Below, piece after piece: positions 11,850-24,800 of a stretch of 64,000 bases of DNA. Both the position numbers and the translations under genes were made by a program. The notes beneath the pieces are model-generated. The model had not been told where the DNA came from. It did not search any database and saw only the letters and a program-made list of their open reading frames with translations. Numbering within the stretch: position 1 is the first letter of the stretch; each line of letters opens with the position of its first letter. The stretch is taken from NCBI GenBank assembly GCA_963978905.1, contig OZ022260.1:8855725-8919724 (forward strand), written 5' to 3'. Source of the stretch: Trichostrongylus colubriformis. Lineage: Eukaryota > Nematoda > Chromadorea > Rhabditida > Trichostrongylidae.

Positions 11850-11936
11850 ATATTGGTCACCTATAGGTACCTATATTTCGATAGGTATGTCCAGTAGGTA
11901 CCAATATTGGTCACCTATTGGTACCTATTGAACCAT
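11850..11936. repeat. Short direct repeat with internal palindromes
   Basis: TATTGGTCACCTAT followed by a base and GGTACCTAT occurs twice, about 57 bases apart. Each copy contains the self-complementary string AGGTACCT or a close variant. Confidence 0.5.
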
Positions 11937-12555
11937 GGTCATACAGTCCAGTTCCCGTAGGCTGACGGGGCGTGGCCCACAGAATTGGGTGAGAGTGTGT
12001 GGCGGGGTGAGAGAGATCGACACAAGTCCGTAGGCCTCGCCCTGCCAGCCGTAATTGAAATGGACTGTAGCATAGTGTTAGTGAACGAAGTATTGAATTC
12101 CGTGAAACTTACTGATTATCGTCTCTATCACGCTTTATTGAAAAAGTCACTTGCTATAATATCCCATCAGTGTCTCTGTTTCAAACTACACAAGATAAAT
12201 AGTGACGTTCTCAAACCAAAAAGTGTAAGAACTGGATCTGGTGAAACTTGATTTTCTGACTTTACCAATCATCCCTTACCGGGTGTTAAATGTTTCAACC
12301 ACCCACCATCAAATTTCCGAACACCACCCTATAATACTTGTCAAATTCGGCCTCTCACCGTTGCGACGCGAGATGTGAATTTTGTGGAAAGTCGGACGGA
12401 TGTGAGTGGTGAGATTGAAGAAGCAGAGAAGGAAGTTCTCCTCCTATCATAGTCATCACTTTCAAAAAAGCAACGAAATGCGTACATAAAGGTTTCCGTT
12501 GTCCATTTAACGGGATATAGTACATGTTTTGAGAATATACTAACATTACCGTTAG

Positions 12556-12716
12556 GCCGCCATCAGACTTTGTGATTTTGCGATACTGCGGTTTTGCGAT
12601 TTTGCGGTGTCGCGGATCCGCACGCGAAATCGCGACATTGCTCAATCTCAAGGTCGTTGTATTGCGTGCGAAAGTGTGACGTCGCAAAATCGCAAAACGC
12701 AAGGTCTGACGGTGGC
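12556..12716. mobile_element. Short MITE-like inverted repeat
   Basis: The left end has GCCGCCATCAGAC followed by TTTTGCGAT strings. The right end has ATCGCAAAA strings followed by GTCTGACGGTGGC. The arms are imperfect reverse complements of about 45 bp. Related TGCGATACTGC/TTCTGCGA strings occur at 26505-26540. No coding capacity. Confidence 0.5.
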
Positions 12717-13064
12717 TTTAGTGCGCTCTTTAGCTCCGTCACCAAATAGGTACATCTCCGTAATGAATGAAACATTTTTTTATGTGCAAAAGAGGCTTCT
12801 CAAGGGCATCTACAGAGTTAATATAATTCAATGAGGTATGTGGAAGGCTGGGTGTTGGAGAAATCAGGAGTGGAGAAAAGAAGCGATAAAAACCTGATAA
12901 TTAGACTCCATTCCTCTTATTGATTCTCATCGAGCACGTGTCCATGTTTTATGCTCTCTGTACCTATGGGAGAGATGTGGTATTGGCCAAGCCAAGCCCT
13001 GTTGTCCGCCTCCACACGTTCACCAGTCGGTCGCACCACGCGGATGGGGAGCTTAAAAGCTCCG

Positions 13065-13780
13065 CCTGAATAAGGAGAATGTGGGAATTTGAGAGACGTG
13101 TTTTCTGAAAACAAACATACTAGTTTAAACAGGTGATGTGTGGCGAAACTTGCGCTGAAGAAGCGCGGCTTAAGGCCTCATCACGATCCCGCAGCACTGT
13201 CAGTCACACTGCCACACAGCGGGTGTGTGCACTTATGACGGATTTGTGCGTGGCCGCGCACGACGAGCGGCTCGGCGTGTGCGAGTACCAGTGGCACGTC
13301 ATGGCAGCCTTCAAGCGAGGCAGTGTGGTATGGTGGGTGGAGCAGGCAGGGTGGCACGGGTGCAGGAGGCAGTGTGGCATGGGTAGAAATGCAGAGCTGA
13401 CGCAGCCACGCTCTGCCGGGCTCCCGATGGCAATCGATTCGGCAAGTCTTGGCTCTGCGAGTGCGACCGCCGCGAAGCAATTTCCCGTCGTAAGTGCGCA
13501 CACCCCCCACACAATTGCCGGGGGGGGGGGGGGTGCCGTGAGGGTGGGACAACATTTCACGGCCGGCTGGCTTGGCTCTCGCCTGTCCCATTTACCTAAG
13601 CTGGTGATGCGGAGAGCAAAAGGCGAAGGAATGAGGAGGGGTTTGAGGTCCTTGTTTCCTGAGCTCACCGTTTTATTTCGTTTTTTCCTTGGTGTTACAC
13701 TGCTGAGTACCCCTACTTTCATATCCTACAATTGTTCCCTTTAATCTGCTAAATTTACTGCTGCCGGCGTCTTTAATACG
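13065..13780. repeat. Dispersed repeat family R1, copy 3 (longest)
   Basis: The left end matches 7577-7700 and the right end matches 7810-7947, 2860-2997 and 39858-40015. The middle is GC-rich and has a run of G near 13518-13531. Long frames open on both strands at once here, which is what GC-rich repeat DNA gives by chance, so none is called as a gene. Confidence 0.5.
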
Positions 13781-14876
13781 TGACTTTCGAGGGAAGCTGC
13801 TCCAAGTGTCGTCCTTTTGGACCCCACTGGTTGATTGAGTAGAATAACTCCTGAATGTCTCAAACTATTGCGGATGGATGCTTCCAGGTTATAAGTGTTT
13901 CATTCACGCCGAAGCTATTCACGCGGGCTTAAACTAGAATTCAATCCGCTCACTTATAATAGCTTCTTAAGCTTCATATTCTTTAATGCAATATTGCACC
14001 ACCAGCTGAGCTATCGCGCAGTACTGTGCGAATTATTATTTATGTAACTTAATAGAATTATGCAATGGGTAATTGGTAGATGTTGGGTTTTTGCAGAGCA
14101 TATTCTTTCTAAATATAGGTGATAGATATTGACCGATATTGAAGATATTACCACTAAGAAAGGTCACTATTTTTCCAGATGATTTTGCGGTCAATCCCAT
14201 TTGTTACAATGATATCGACGATCAAAGTTCAGGAATGACATGGATAAATCCACTAATCAGTTAGCCCTTCGGCTGAAGTGGTTACTGTTGGGAGCTTAGA
14301 TACTTTGAAGCTCGACAGTTTTGAATCAAATTGCATGAATTGGTATATTGGTGATAGATCCACATGCCATTATCGATGTTTATCGTTTTTGTAAACATGC
14401 ATCATATTTGGAATTTTACGTAGTCAGCGGTCGATACCGGTCGATAGTATTGTTGTTGGCACCGCATTAGAGAATGATTCGCTTGCTTTGCTATCATAAA
14501 TATTGATCCTATCTTAATAACCCATGTAGATCGCAGTATCAAAAGACATGCACCACTCTTTGGAACATTAGACAATTTAGCGGCCGATACATCGGTGTCT
14601 GATATCACAACGCAAGCAATATATACTATCCATTGCACTGACGCTTTCACTTTAGCGGTCGCATAGTAGTAGTAAACAGTGTCCGAATGTTATACCATCC
14701 ACTCCCGCTTATCAACCTCTGTAAGCCGCTATCAGTAAGTCACCATTAATCCCCGTACCTCGCAATACCTGTGAATGTAGACATTCCATTGCCGGTCGAA
14801 AAAGCGAATCGGACTTGGTGACATTTGGCTTCCGATACTCCTTATCGAATCTTATCAACCGGTATCAAATCTGGAT
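13781..14876. other. Stretch upstream of the kinase gene, nothing recognised
   Basis: Contains several short GATATTGA/ATATTG-type AT-rich strings around 14100-14165 and AGCGGTCGATA/ACCGGTCGATA variants near 14420-14445. No gene or defined element. Confidence 0.35.
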
Positions 14877-15640
14877 CCACCACCATTAATGTTCCCATTA
14901 CACCCTGCTAAACACCTATAAATATCAGCGCTCTATGGTCCACGCGAAAGACGAAACCGACTTGACGACATTTGCCTTCCGACGCTCCTTATCGAATCTT
15001 ATCAATGCGTTATCAGTGCTGATCACCCACCATCAATGTCCCCGTCCTACCCCGCAAAACACCTGTGAGCATGAACGCTCCGGGACCAATGCGAAAAGGA
15101 ACGGATTTGACGACTCTAGCCTTTTTACGCTCCTTATCAAATCTTATCAATGCGGGTCACCCACCATCAATGTCCCCGTCCCACTCCGCAAAACACCTGT
15201 GAGCATGAACACTCCGGGACCAATGCGAAAAGGAAAATGGATTTGACGACTCTAGCCTTTTTACGCTCCTTATTTAATCTCATTGATGCGGGTCATCCAC
15301 CATCAATGTCCCCGTCCCACTCCGCAAAACACCTGTGAGTATGAACGCTCCAGGATCAATGCGAAAAGCGAGACGGATTTGACGATTCTAGCCATTTCAC
15401 GCTCCTCATTGTATATTATCAACCTTTCTCAAGTTGGATCACCCGCTATTAATGCTCCCGCACCATCATGCAAAACAACTATGGGTGTCAGCGCTCTAGG
15501 ATCAACCCGAAAGGTGAAACGGATTTGGTGCTTTTGCCTTCCGAGGCTTCTTATCAGCGATTATCAGCTGCTATCACTTTCGGTCCATCACCGCTGGGGT
15601 TCCCTTGGCACCTTCTATGTAACTTGTAAAATTCAGCGTC
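14877..15640. repeat. Tandem array of about 135-150-bp units
   Basis: At least five diverged units each contain CCACCATCAATGT or a variant, a CCGCAAAACACCTGTGAG string, GACCAATGCGAAA, and a TTACGCTCCTTATC block. The array ends at about 15650-15715 in a block with ATATGAATTTCGTGACAGAC. A shorter relative of both block and tail lies at 35280-35640 inside a TGS1 intron, and the tail block also resembles 12350-12400. Open frames crossing the array are repeat translations. Confidence 0.75.
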
Positions 15641-15881
15641 CCGGCTTTGCTGCGAGATATGAATTTCGTGACAGACGGACAAACACACACACAGGCATAC
15701 TAAGCGATTATATATAGTAGGATAATGCGTGCTGCTACCGCTCTTTCATATTGGCACTAGAATGGTTGATTGTAAAGTTCTCGTATCATCTATCTGTCTT
15801 GTAAACATTTATCGGATGAAAAGTGGAGTCGAAAGCATTTTATAGTAGTATCGTCACTCTGAGTAGTTCGCTAAATTGGTT

Positions 15882-18800
15882 ATGGAAGTGGATTCAAAGT
15901 TAGCAGCTAAGGTAAGCCGATAAAGTCTCCTTCTGAGGAGGGGGTGGGAGATGAGGGACGCGGCTCCACATTCCATGACTCTATGATAGCGTACTGCACA
16001 CCTTGCTCAGAAATAGTTAAGACATGACAAACTTGGTAAGGGGATGTGAGTTTCAGCCTAAGCCTGGGGAGGGAAAGGAAGCTTTGGATGAGTAAACCAC
16101 TGGGGAGACTCTTTTTGCACATGGAGGTTGTTTCACCCGTCCCAAAGCCCCTTCCCGTTTCTAGGGTTAGAATGCAATTAATATTCCCCTCCTTCTACAA
16201 AAAAAGCATTTGCCATCATCAGCTGTAAGAATGAGGTCGTGGTCGTCCCTTACACATTTTTAACGTTTATGGTAAGCCCACAAGCAAATGTGATGTCGCG
16301 TCTGTCTGATGCGAGCTCTGTCGCACCGCGTATTTCGTGACACTGCCGCATTTTCGAAGGCATTAGGGAGGGTAATTTGGTCGATTGTCAAATGTGAAAA
16401 TGAGTTGCTAAGTAGCTCACCGCAATAGAGAAGGAATAGAGCGAGCGTTCGAAAACCTGAGAAATGGGACCCTGCCCTGCTGCTGACCGCAAGTGACGGT
16501 TATGTCCCTGAGGGGGGAGGGGGGATGGGTTTGAGACCATAATCGCTAGCCTAAAGCCATATTAAGAAGCTAAAAGTACACCTTACGAATAGCGGCGCGA
16601 CAACTACTCGGATCAACTCCGGTCACACCCACCTGAGCTCCCTTATTGGTCAACTGAGTAAAATGGGTGTGGGCGTATCGGGTTCAGCGCCGTGATGGTG
16701 CACCGCGGCGGTGCAAAAAAGGTGCACAGCTACTGTAGGAACCATTGCTCCAAGGAGGTAGGTTGATTCATCTGACTATCGAGCGGTGTAGCTTGGAAGC
16801 GCGGATTCAAAACCTTAAACCGGTGTACTCTTTTATACGGTATAGCAGCCGTCTTCTTCTGTGGGCCCAAAATACCACTCGTTATGCCTTTACCCTACAA
16901 TATCCCATGATTTGTTTTATTTATTTTAGCATCAGAATGAATTGGAACTGAAGGATGCCATAGGAGACGACGATGATGCAACTTTAGATGGGAAGAATGC
17001 ATCGGAAGAACCTAATAGTTTTTTTGAGGTGAAAGGTAAAGGGATCATGGTAAGCATTATCTGAATGATTACCTCTATAAACAAGTGAACTAATTTTTGG
17101 GTTCCAGGACAAGTCCAGCAAAGACCAGAAACAGGAGGTAGTGGTGATGGACCTCACCCTGGAGAAAACTCTCGCTGTAGGACTGCGCTTCACGTCAGAA
17201 GACAGTAACTCTAATGACAAATGTTGCCATACATTCAGGACTTAGAGAAAGAAGAGTGGTATCACGGCTGTTTACCATTTGAAGATATAGTAGGGCTACT
17301 CAAAGAAGATGGAGACTTTCTCGTACGTGGACTAGAAGCGCAATCCCATCAAGACACAGCGGTAAATTTTCTGAAAGCATGAAAAAGGAATTTCAAAATA
17401 TGCTTTGAACTGAACGGAGGTTGTTAACGAAATTTATTGGCAAACGTTCCGGCGGGAACGCCTTCGTCGAAGCCTAAAAGCGAGGAAGTCAAACCATGGC
17501 TTATTCGACCAAATGTGTACGGCACACATTACCAGAATTTCGATGTCAATCTAGGACATCACTAAACACTGTAAAATACACACCGTACCTTAACCATCCA
17601 TGAGATAGGCCACTTCAGTGTGGAACTTTGGACTGATTAACTTCAGAGCCCTGCTAAAAGGCTAATCTTACATAGGGCGCAAGTTGCCGCGTGATGGACA
17701 GACATTCTCCCCTGCTGTTAATTTTAGATCCCTGGTCTGGATCCAGAGTGCTTCAACGGTTTTACGCGCCGTTATTTGAGTCTCGTGCGCCAATATCTCG
17801 GTGACCTCGAAGTCATCTCCGTTGTGGGTTATAACGCTGTGGCAATCTAAGAGAGTCGATACTCAAGACCTCGCCTTTCCGTCTAAATTATCCTTGACGC
17901 GTACATTCAGAGTTCTATCCCTTTCTCCTGTTGCGGTTCGCGACTGTCTCTGTGGGCGCACCGCGCGCCCGGCTCCGCCCCCAACCGTGGCGTTGTAAAA
18001 GGAGTCGCTACTGTCATCGGTGTATGCACATTCCCTCCGCGAGGAGAAGCCGGGCGACAGCTGCTGAAAAGCCAGGCCGGACTGTTAGAAGCGTGAGCTT
18101 GCCTCTCGCGCTCTGCAGGCCCTCAGGACGCGGTGCGGTCGCGCACACTGCGGTCGGCTTGGTTGAGCGCTGGTACGCTCACGTCCGCTATATCCGAGAA
18201 CGTAGACGGCTGCAGGGGCAGAAGAGAGCCTGCAGCGTGCAGGAGTTACTGCTTACTGCTATGATACTTTAGTAACCCTTGGGGATGAGACACGGTCGGA
18301 CCTGAGATCCGGCAGAAAGATGAGAGTAGGTCGACTAATGTGAATATGTGTTATGTATATAATGAGTATAGCTGTCGTAATCCTTGTACTTGCTGTCGTA
18401 CTTAGGTTAGGGTAGTATATAGGGTGGAAGCGAGAGCCCATGTCTCCGGAGAGCGGCGGCCATACTGTGGGAAAAGATGGTCCCCGGGGAAGCTCACGTG
18501 GACAGTGACAACCCGCAAGCACAGCAGCCGGGTGGCACTGGGTTAGGAGAACCGGAGCCACGATACTGTTGCGCTAGCGGTTAGGAGGGCAACCGCTCAA
18601 CAAACCGCAACATCTCCTATATATTCATCTCCACACTTCCGGCAGGAGATATTGTAAACAACCCCTGCGGCAGTACACTCCTTCCTTGCCAGAAGGACAT
18701 ATTGTACAATCGGATGAGACACAAATGCGATTATACAGACCGTTTCGATTGAGGCGTTTCTCGCGGTTGTCTAAGGAACCGCCACGATTCCGGCCATAGC

Positions 18801-21800
18801 ATCCAAAATCGGACGGGGGGTTTACAACGTCTCCTGCCGGAGTCTGGAGAAGAATATATAAGAGAGGCGGGTAGACCTCTGTATGTACGCAAGAAACGTT
18901 TGGACGGAAAGGCGAGGTCATGCATATAGACCCCCCAGATTGGCACAGGGTTCAAACCCACAACGGGGACTACTTCGAGATCACGGTAGAGATGTTGGAG
19001 CATGAGACTCAAATAACGGCGCGCAAAACCCTTGAGGCATTTTGGATCTCGGCCAGGGATGCAAAAATGATCCGCAGGGGAGAGGGGTGAGTGCAAGTGT
19101 TACGAGTGTTCCAAGAGGTCTAGTCACCTGCGTTGCGTGGCAGGCAATTCACTATGGAAAAGACTAAATTAACATCCTCATCAGACAAAACTTTATTTTG
19201 CGGGCTGTTTCGGTGCTATCTTCCACCTTTCCTACAAATCTTTTCTGCTTTCAGTCGGAATTTGTATATATAGGAAATGTCCCAACATGACCACACATAC
19301 AGTAGTGGTCAAAAGTTTGGAAACTTTTGAATTTTCAACCTCCCTCGATTGAGAAACGACCGAGTTGTCTCAAATTCGCAGAATATGCGTAAAATCAAGT
19401 AGAGAACAAAAAGTAGAGAACACAGTAGAGTAGATGTGTAACACGTGCTTTGAAAGTGGGAACTGCAAGTGTGAAAATGCTGTTCATGTCTAAAAGGGTG
19501 CTTCAGAAGTTTGGAAACTTCGCACTAGCAAAGAAAATCGAACCTACTAACCTCAGAATACGAGACAAAAACTACCGCGTAAATCAATGACAGCCTTACA
19601 CTTCCAGGCATTGAATCGGTTATAGCATCAATTGTAGACTGAGGAATCGAAGCCCATTCTTTGATCAGGATATCAAACCTTTCATCACGATTCGTCACAG
19701 GAATGTGTCTTGTACGACGCTCGAGTTCCTCTCAAAGGTGCTCAATCGAGTTGAGGTCGAATTGGCTTGACCAAAAAGGGTGTACCACAGGGAGGTAACT
19801 TTAGTCCTCTTTTAGCCGATCTAACATTATCAATCATAGAATATAATTATGCTAAAAATCATAGAGTAGAGGGAGTAGATTTGTTTATACCCTATAGATA
19901 CATGGATGATTTACTGGTCATACATAACCAGACAGAAGACGAAATAGAAGCAAGATTAAGAGTAATTTACAATAATATACTGGAACTTAAAAAGACTAAT
20001 AGAACAGTATTTAGCAGTAACTATTTAGACCTAAAAATCGATATAATCAATGAAAAAATTGAAACTACTCTATATAATAAAACCGATGATTTCAGTTTCA
20101 AGGTGATAAGATTCCCACATAATAACAGTAATATATCCAAAATCATAAAAGGGTCAGTAATTTATACCGAAACCTTAAGAATTGGCAATACTTGTTCCAA
20201 AGTTGAAACCTTCATACAAAAAATCAGTGACATGATTAGTATACTAAAAGGAAATGAATATTCAAATGATTTTATTTTAATTAATATTATAAAATGTTTA
20301 TATAGAAATAAACACATATGTTATAAATTCTCTATAGCTAACAGTGTCAAAACCATTGATAATTTTGTAAGAAAGCTACTTAACTGCCTTAATGATTATT
20401 AATTCGTATGGTTTATGCGTGGATAGAAATTAGTATTTACATCATTTACAATTCATTTATTTAGTAATTGTAAGTTCACACAGTAAATCTAGTACAATTC
20501 CATTAGTATCCCTTGCTCCACTACACTCCTTCAAGTAGCTATTGCACTCTCATTTATTGATTGTATGCCCCCCAGCCATTTCCTGACCTAGTAGAGACTG
20601 CGTATCAAACATAATAATTTGAATTGTGGCCTTTTTTCACCTTCATTTAACTATTATCTATCTGTACTTTTCTTTCCTTTTTTTTTCGTTGTTTCACCCC
20701 ATTTTCTTTCTAACAATCCTTTTGCTCTCTCCACTCAATCTCTCACTTCCTATTCACCTTTCTTTCTCCTTTTCTATATACTAATATCTAATACACCCCT
20801 CATGTATTCACCAACCCTTCCTCACTGAAGAGCCTCAGGGTTGGTGAACACAATGGTTCGTATGAGGTTTGAGGCGAAACGAACCATTCTTATTACAGTT
20901 TTTATACTGACTTGTATATCTTTTAACCTTTTTTTCATTGACCAGTTCATGACAGTAATTTTCTTCGATCTCAGAAGGTCGGTCACGAGGAGGGCGGCAT
21001 GCTTCGGATAATCGTCATGCTAAAAAACCATTCTCTCGAAATTCATTGACGAGCAAAAGGAAGTATGGTACTCTCCAGGATACCCTTGTGCGCGGACGAG
21101 TCCATATTCCTTTGGATACGGAAAAGTGGGCCAACCCCACATTACCAAAACATCACCATACCATCACATCACCTCCGCCATGCTTTACTGTTGCTACCTG
21201 GGGCTCGGGATGATTTCTCCTGTTCACAGGACGTTCCACGTACTTCAAACCATCGCTGCCAAAAAGCAGAACTTCGATTCGTCGCTGAACAAAACTTTTC
21301 TCTACACTTCTCTGGTCCAGGCAAGGTGCGGACGGGCGAAACTCAGTCGCTCTTTCTATCCCTCGAGCTCGCTGAAGGCTTCCTGCTAGAACGTCTTCCA
21401 AATGATCCGGCAGCTCTCAGACGACGCTGAACAGTACTTTAGCTGATAGAAAGGTCCAAAAATGATCCAAAGCATGCCTCCCGCCTGGTGATCAACTTTT
21501 TAAGCTCGGAGAAAATTACTGTGATGAGCTGGCCAAGCTAAAGTCCGGACCTTATTCCGATTGAGCACCTTTGGGAGGAATTTGAGCGTCGTACAAGACA
21601 CATTCCAGTGATGAATCGCGATGGAAAGTTTGATTTTCTGTTTGAAGAATGGGCTTCGATTCGTCAGTCCAAAATTGATGCTCTGATCGGTTCAATGCCT
21701 GAAGGTGTAAGGCTGTCATTGATTCACGCGGTTATCCAACGAAGTACTAGTTTTTGTCTCGTATTCTGACATTATTAGGTTCGATTTATTTGGTATTGAG

Positions 21801-24800
21801 AAGTTTCCAAACTTTTGACGCTTCCTTTTGACATAAACAGCATTTCCACTCTTGAATTTTCCACTTTCAAAGAACGGCATTACACATCGTGTTCTCTACT
21901 TGGTTTTATGCTTATTCTGTGAATTTGAAGCAACTCGGTCGTTTCTCAATCGAGGGAGGTAGAAAATTCAAAAGTTTTCAAACTTTTGACCGCTACTGTA
22001 CATCCGAGTTTATTACGCTTTTAACTTCACAAATAACTGCCCCTATTCATTGGCCTTTCTCTATGACATATGTAGACCAGCTACGTAAACAAGATCTCGA
22101 AATCACTAGCAAAACAATCGCCCCGTGTAGCATACCCACACATGGGTGATCTGAGCTCGTACTAATCATCGGAACACTTGCAACATACCTCAGGGAAGAG
22201 TGCCCGCCCATCAGGCGAGAACTTGCGCCCCATATTAGATCAACCTTTTAGCCGGGGCTTTGAAGGCAATCACTCCAAAGTCTAGAATGTAGTGGCCTAT
22301 CTCGTGGAGCTATTTGAGGTACGATGTGTTTTCCTAGTGTTTACGTGATGTCCTAGACTGACGTCGAAATTCTAGTAAGGTGTGTCGTAGACATTTGGTC
22401 GGATAAGTTATTGTGTCGTAGACATTTCGTCGGATAAGTTATTGTGTCGTAGACATTTGGTCGGATAAGTTATATCTTGGTTCCTCGCTTTTAAGCTTCG
22501 ACGAAGGCGAAACTGCCGAAACGTTAGCCAATAAAATTTGTTAACAAACTGCGCGCAGCTCAAACCACAAAAAGAATTTCAATACTTTGAGAGGACTATG
22601 AACAGAAGGGCTCTACTAGAGAAACTTGGTACATCACAGCAAAGAGTGCTGCTCAGACTAAACGAAACACCAAGAAGCAGCTGCGCTACACAGAAAATGA
22701 ATCAAACATTCAGAGATAGAAAATCAATTGCTGATCAGTTCCTTTACGAGATGCCCACATATTCTGCAGCCACGAATATTTGTGGTGACTTTTGGAAGCG
22801 ACTCAAACTATAGAGTGATTAGGTCAACTCACATATGGGAGAATGTTTTATGCACCCAGAAGGGTTAGGCTCCATCTAAGACCGGCCTGGCAGAATGGAA
22901 TGGTCGGCTGACTTAGCGGAAATCGATTAGAAACCAACCCCTTGACCACGTGTGTGCTGGCAGCGCCTTTTGTTACGGAACTATTTTCTTTAGAACAAAT
23001 ATTTTGTAAAACATACCTGAATCCTATTTGCAGGCACTACTAACTGTTAAATGGGATGGTAAAGTTGAAGATTACCCCATAAATTATACTGTCAGTAATA
23101 ACGAACGCATTTTTACAATAGACGGTGCCAACAAGAGTAACGATATTATGAAGTTAGTAAAGTAGGTTTCAAAAAATTCCTCAACTTTCATTGAAAAATC
23201 AGCAAAATACTACTGACCGATAGAATGACTGCTTAGATCTTTTTTCCAAACTGGCGTATGCTTTCTAACAATGCAGCATATCACATTTATGTGATTATAC
23301 GTCTCGTCCAACATCTACAACGTGTGGGTCTTGCTTCCCCAAACTTCCCCAAGGGAAGCCTCACACACACCACAGACTCCTCCCTAGAAACTTGTCACCC
23401 CATCGCATATGTGATCTCTCCATTCGGGACATCCAAGCGGTTTCACGAGGTAACGAAGGGTGTGTACCCCTATGCCAGCATTTTGCACGACGGCGAGCGG
23501 CGTGCGATGCAAATTAGTGTCAGCTTGCACTGCTGAATTTTCCCACAATCCTCACGCTTTACGTGCCCTACACCATTTAAGATGACAACCAGCTCCAGAG
23601 CGCGCGATACCTTGAAGAATCCCAAACACAGCCATCAGAAGCACGTTCCATGTCTACCGAAAGAGAGGCATTTGGTGTATCGTCATTGGTCGAAAGTCGT
23701 TGTGTAGTGTTTCAGCCACTTCCTGGGCATGCAAAGAGGCAAAGCGACACGCATCCTTTCCCACCGCACTCTTGCCAACAGTAATTCAACAGATGTCCTT
23801 CTTCTGACATACGTATAATGTGCCTTCAACTTATGAAAGACAAATTATTTGGTGCTATCGCAATGAGGGAGGATGGGGGTGAGGGGATATCATATAAAAA
23901 GTTGCACATCTGAACATCTTGGGGAGATCTTTAAAGAGTCAATCTGCGGGTGTATATTTTTGCCTATGCCTTAATGGACGAAAAAAAGAGGCGTATATTT
24001 TTGCCTATGCCTCAATGGACGAAAGGAATGGTCCCTTTCCCCTTCTGGGTTCAGGTAAAAGCAATGCCCTTAGTGAGATGCCCCCCCCCCCCTTCATTGC
24101 GATAGCACCAATAATTTTTTCCTGATCTCAACACAAACAAGAAAATTAATAAAAGATTTTCAAGATACCATAATTCAAGCGGAACACCAGTGAAAGGTAA
24201 GACTGAGCTGAAAAAAGCCATTCCGAAACAACCATGGGAATTAACAAGTGACAAAATCACAATGACAAAAAAACTCGGTGCTGGTGCATATGGTGAAGTA
24301 TGGCTTGGAACGATGCAAGGAAGTTCAAACGATCCTCCGGTCGAAGTTGCAATAAAAGTGGTGAGATTATAAAAATTATAAATTAAAAAAAAGAAAAATA
24401 GGCGTCATCTCAGTGAAGGAATGCGCCTGACTGGCCACATGTCACATGATGCGGCAAATTTTTCAACTTTGAACTTGGACACGTCTTTGCATGACTGACG
24501 TGTCATAATGAAATGGTAGTTGTCTCAAACATGTATGATCTTGTAAAGCTATCAGTCCTAATGAGTGGGCAACAGGCTACGCTCGCCGCTCCGCGCTAAT
24601 TTTGCCTAAGCGCTGAAAGATGAGTCGAATTTTTTATTTTTCCCTTCTTACACTTGTGCAGAAGTGTATCTTTGAGCGTAGAGACTCAGAAATTAGTGAT
24701 ACATTTACATACATCATTGACTTTGGTTTACTTTTTAGCTCATCAGCAATAGGCTTCGTAATAGATAACGTTCAGTATAATTTATAGAAAAATGTTAACG

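Larger units (their letters stand above)
19300..21998. mobile_element. Palindromic Tc1-like transposon with a nested retroelement insert
   Basis: The ends read CAGTAGTGGTCAAAAGTTT on the left and the near reverse complement AAACTTTTGACCGCTACTG on the right, with TA outside both. Both arms encode the transposase C-terminus pointing outward. On the left (minus strand) it runs from about 21430 down to 19500: VKHGGG and then DDYPKHA, the second-aspartate region, with the C-terminal part beyond the insert. On the right (plus strand), about 21452-21780, it runs [27 protein letters not shown]. The N-terminal paired-like DNA-binding part is missing from the right arm, and both frames contain stops or shifts. 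It is a dead, inverted-duplicated element. Confidence 0.85.

Noticed and set aside
13133..13744. 203-codon plus frame overlapping 172- and 136-codon minus frames
   Set aside because: Several long frames open together in a GC-rich repeat copy; none is conserved in the other copies of the repeat.
14877..15640. CRISPR-like or coding repeat array
   Set aside because: The genome is a nematode and the units are diverged 135-150-bp satellites without spacers of constant size; open frames simply follow the repeat.
20807..20888. Functional hammerhead ribozyme
   Set aside because: CTGAAGA and GAAA with pairing segments are present, but the three helices come in a non-nested order, so a standard hammerhead fold is not supported. 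Only the two hairpins are reported.
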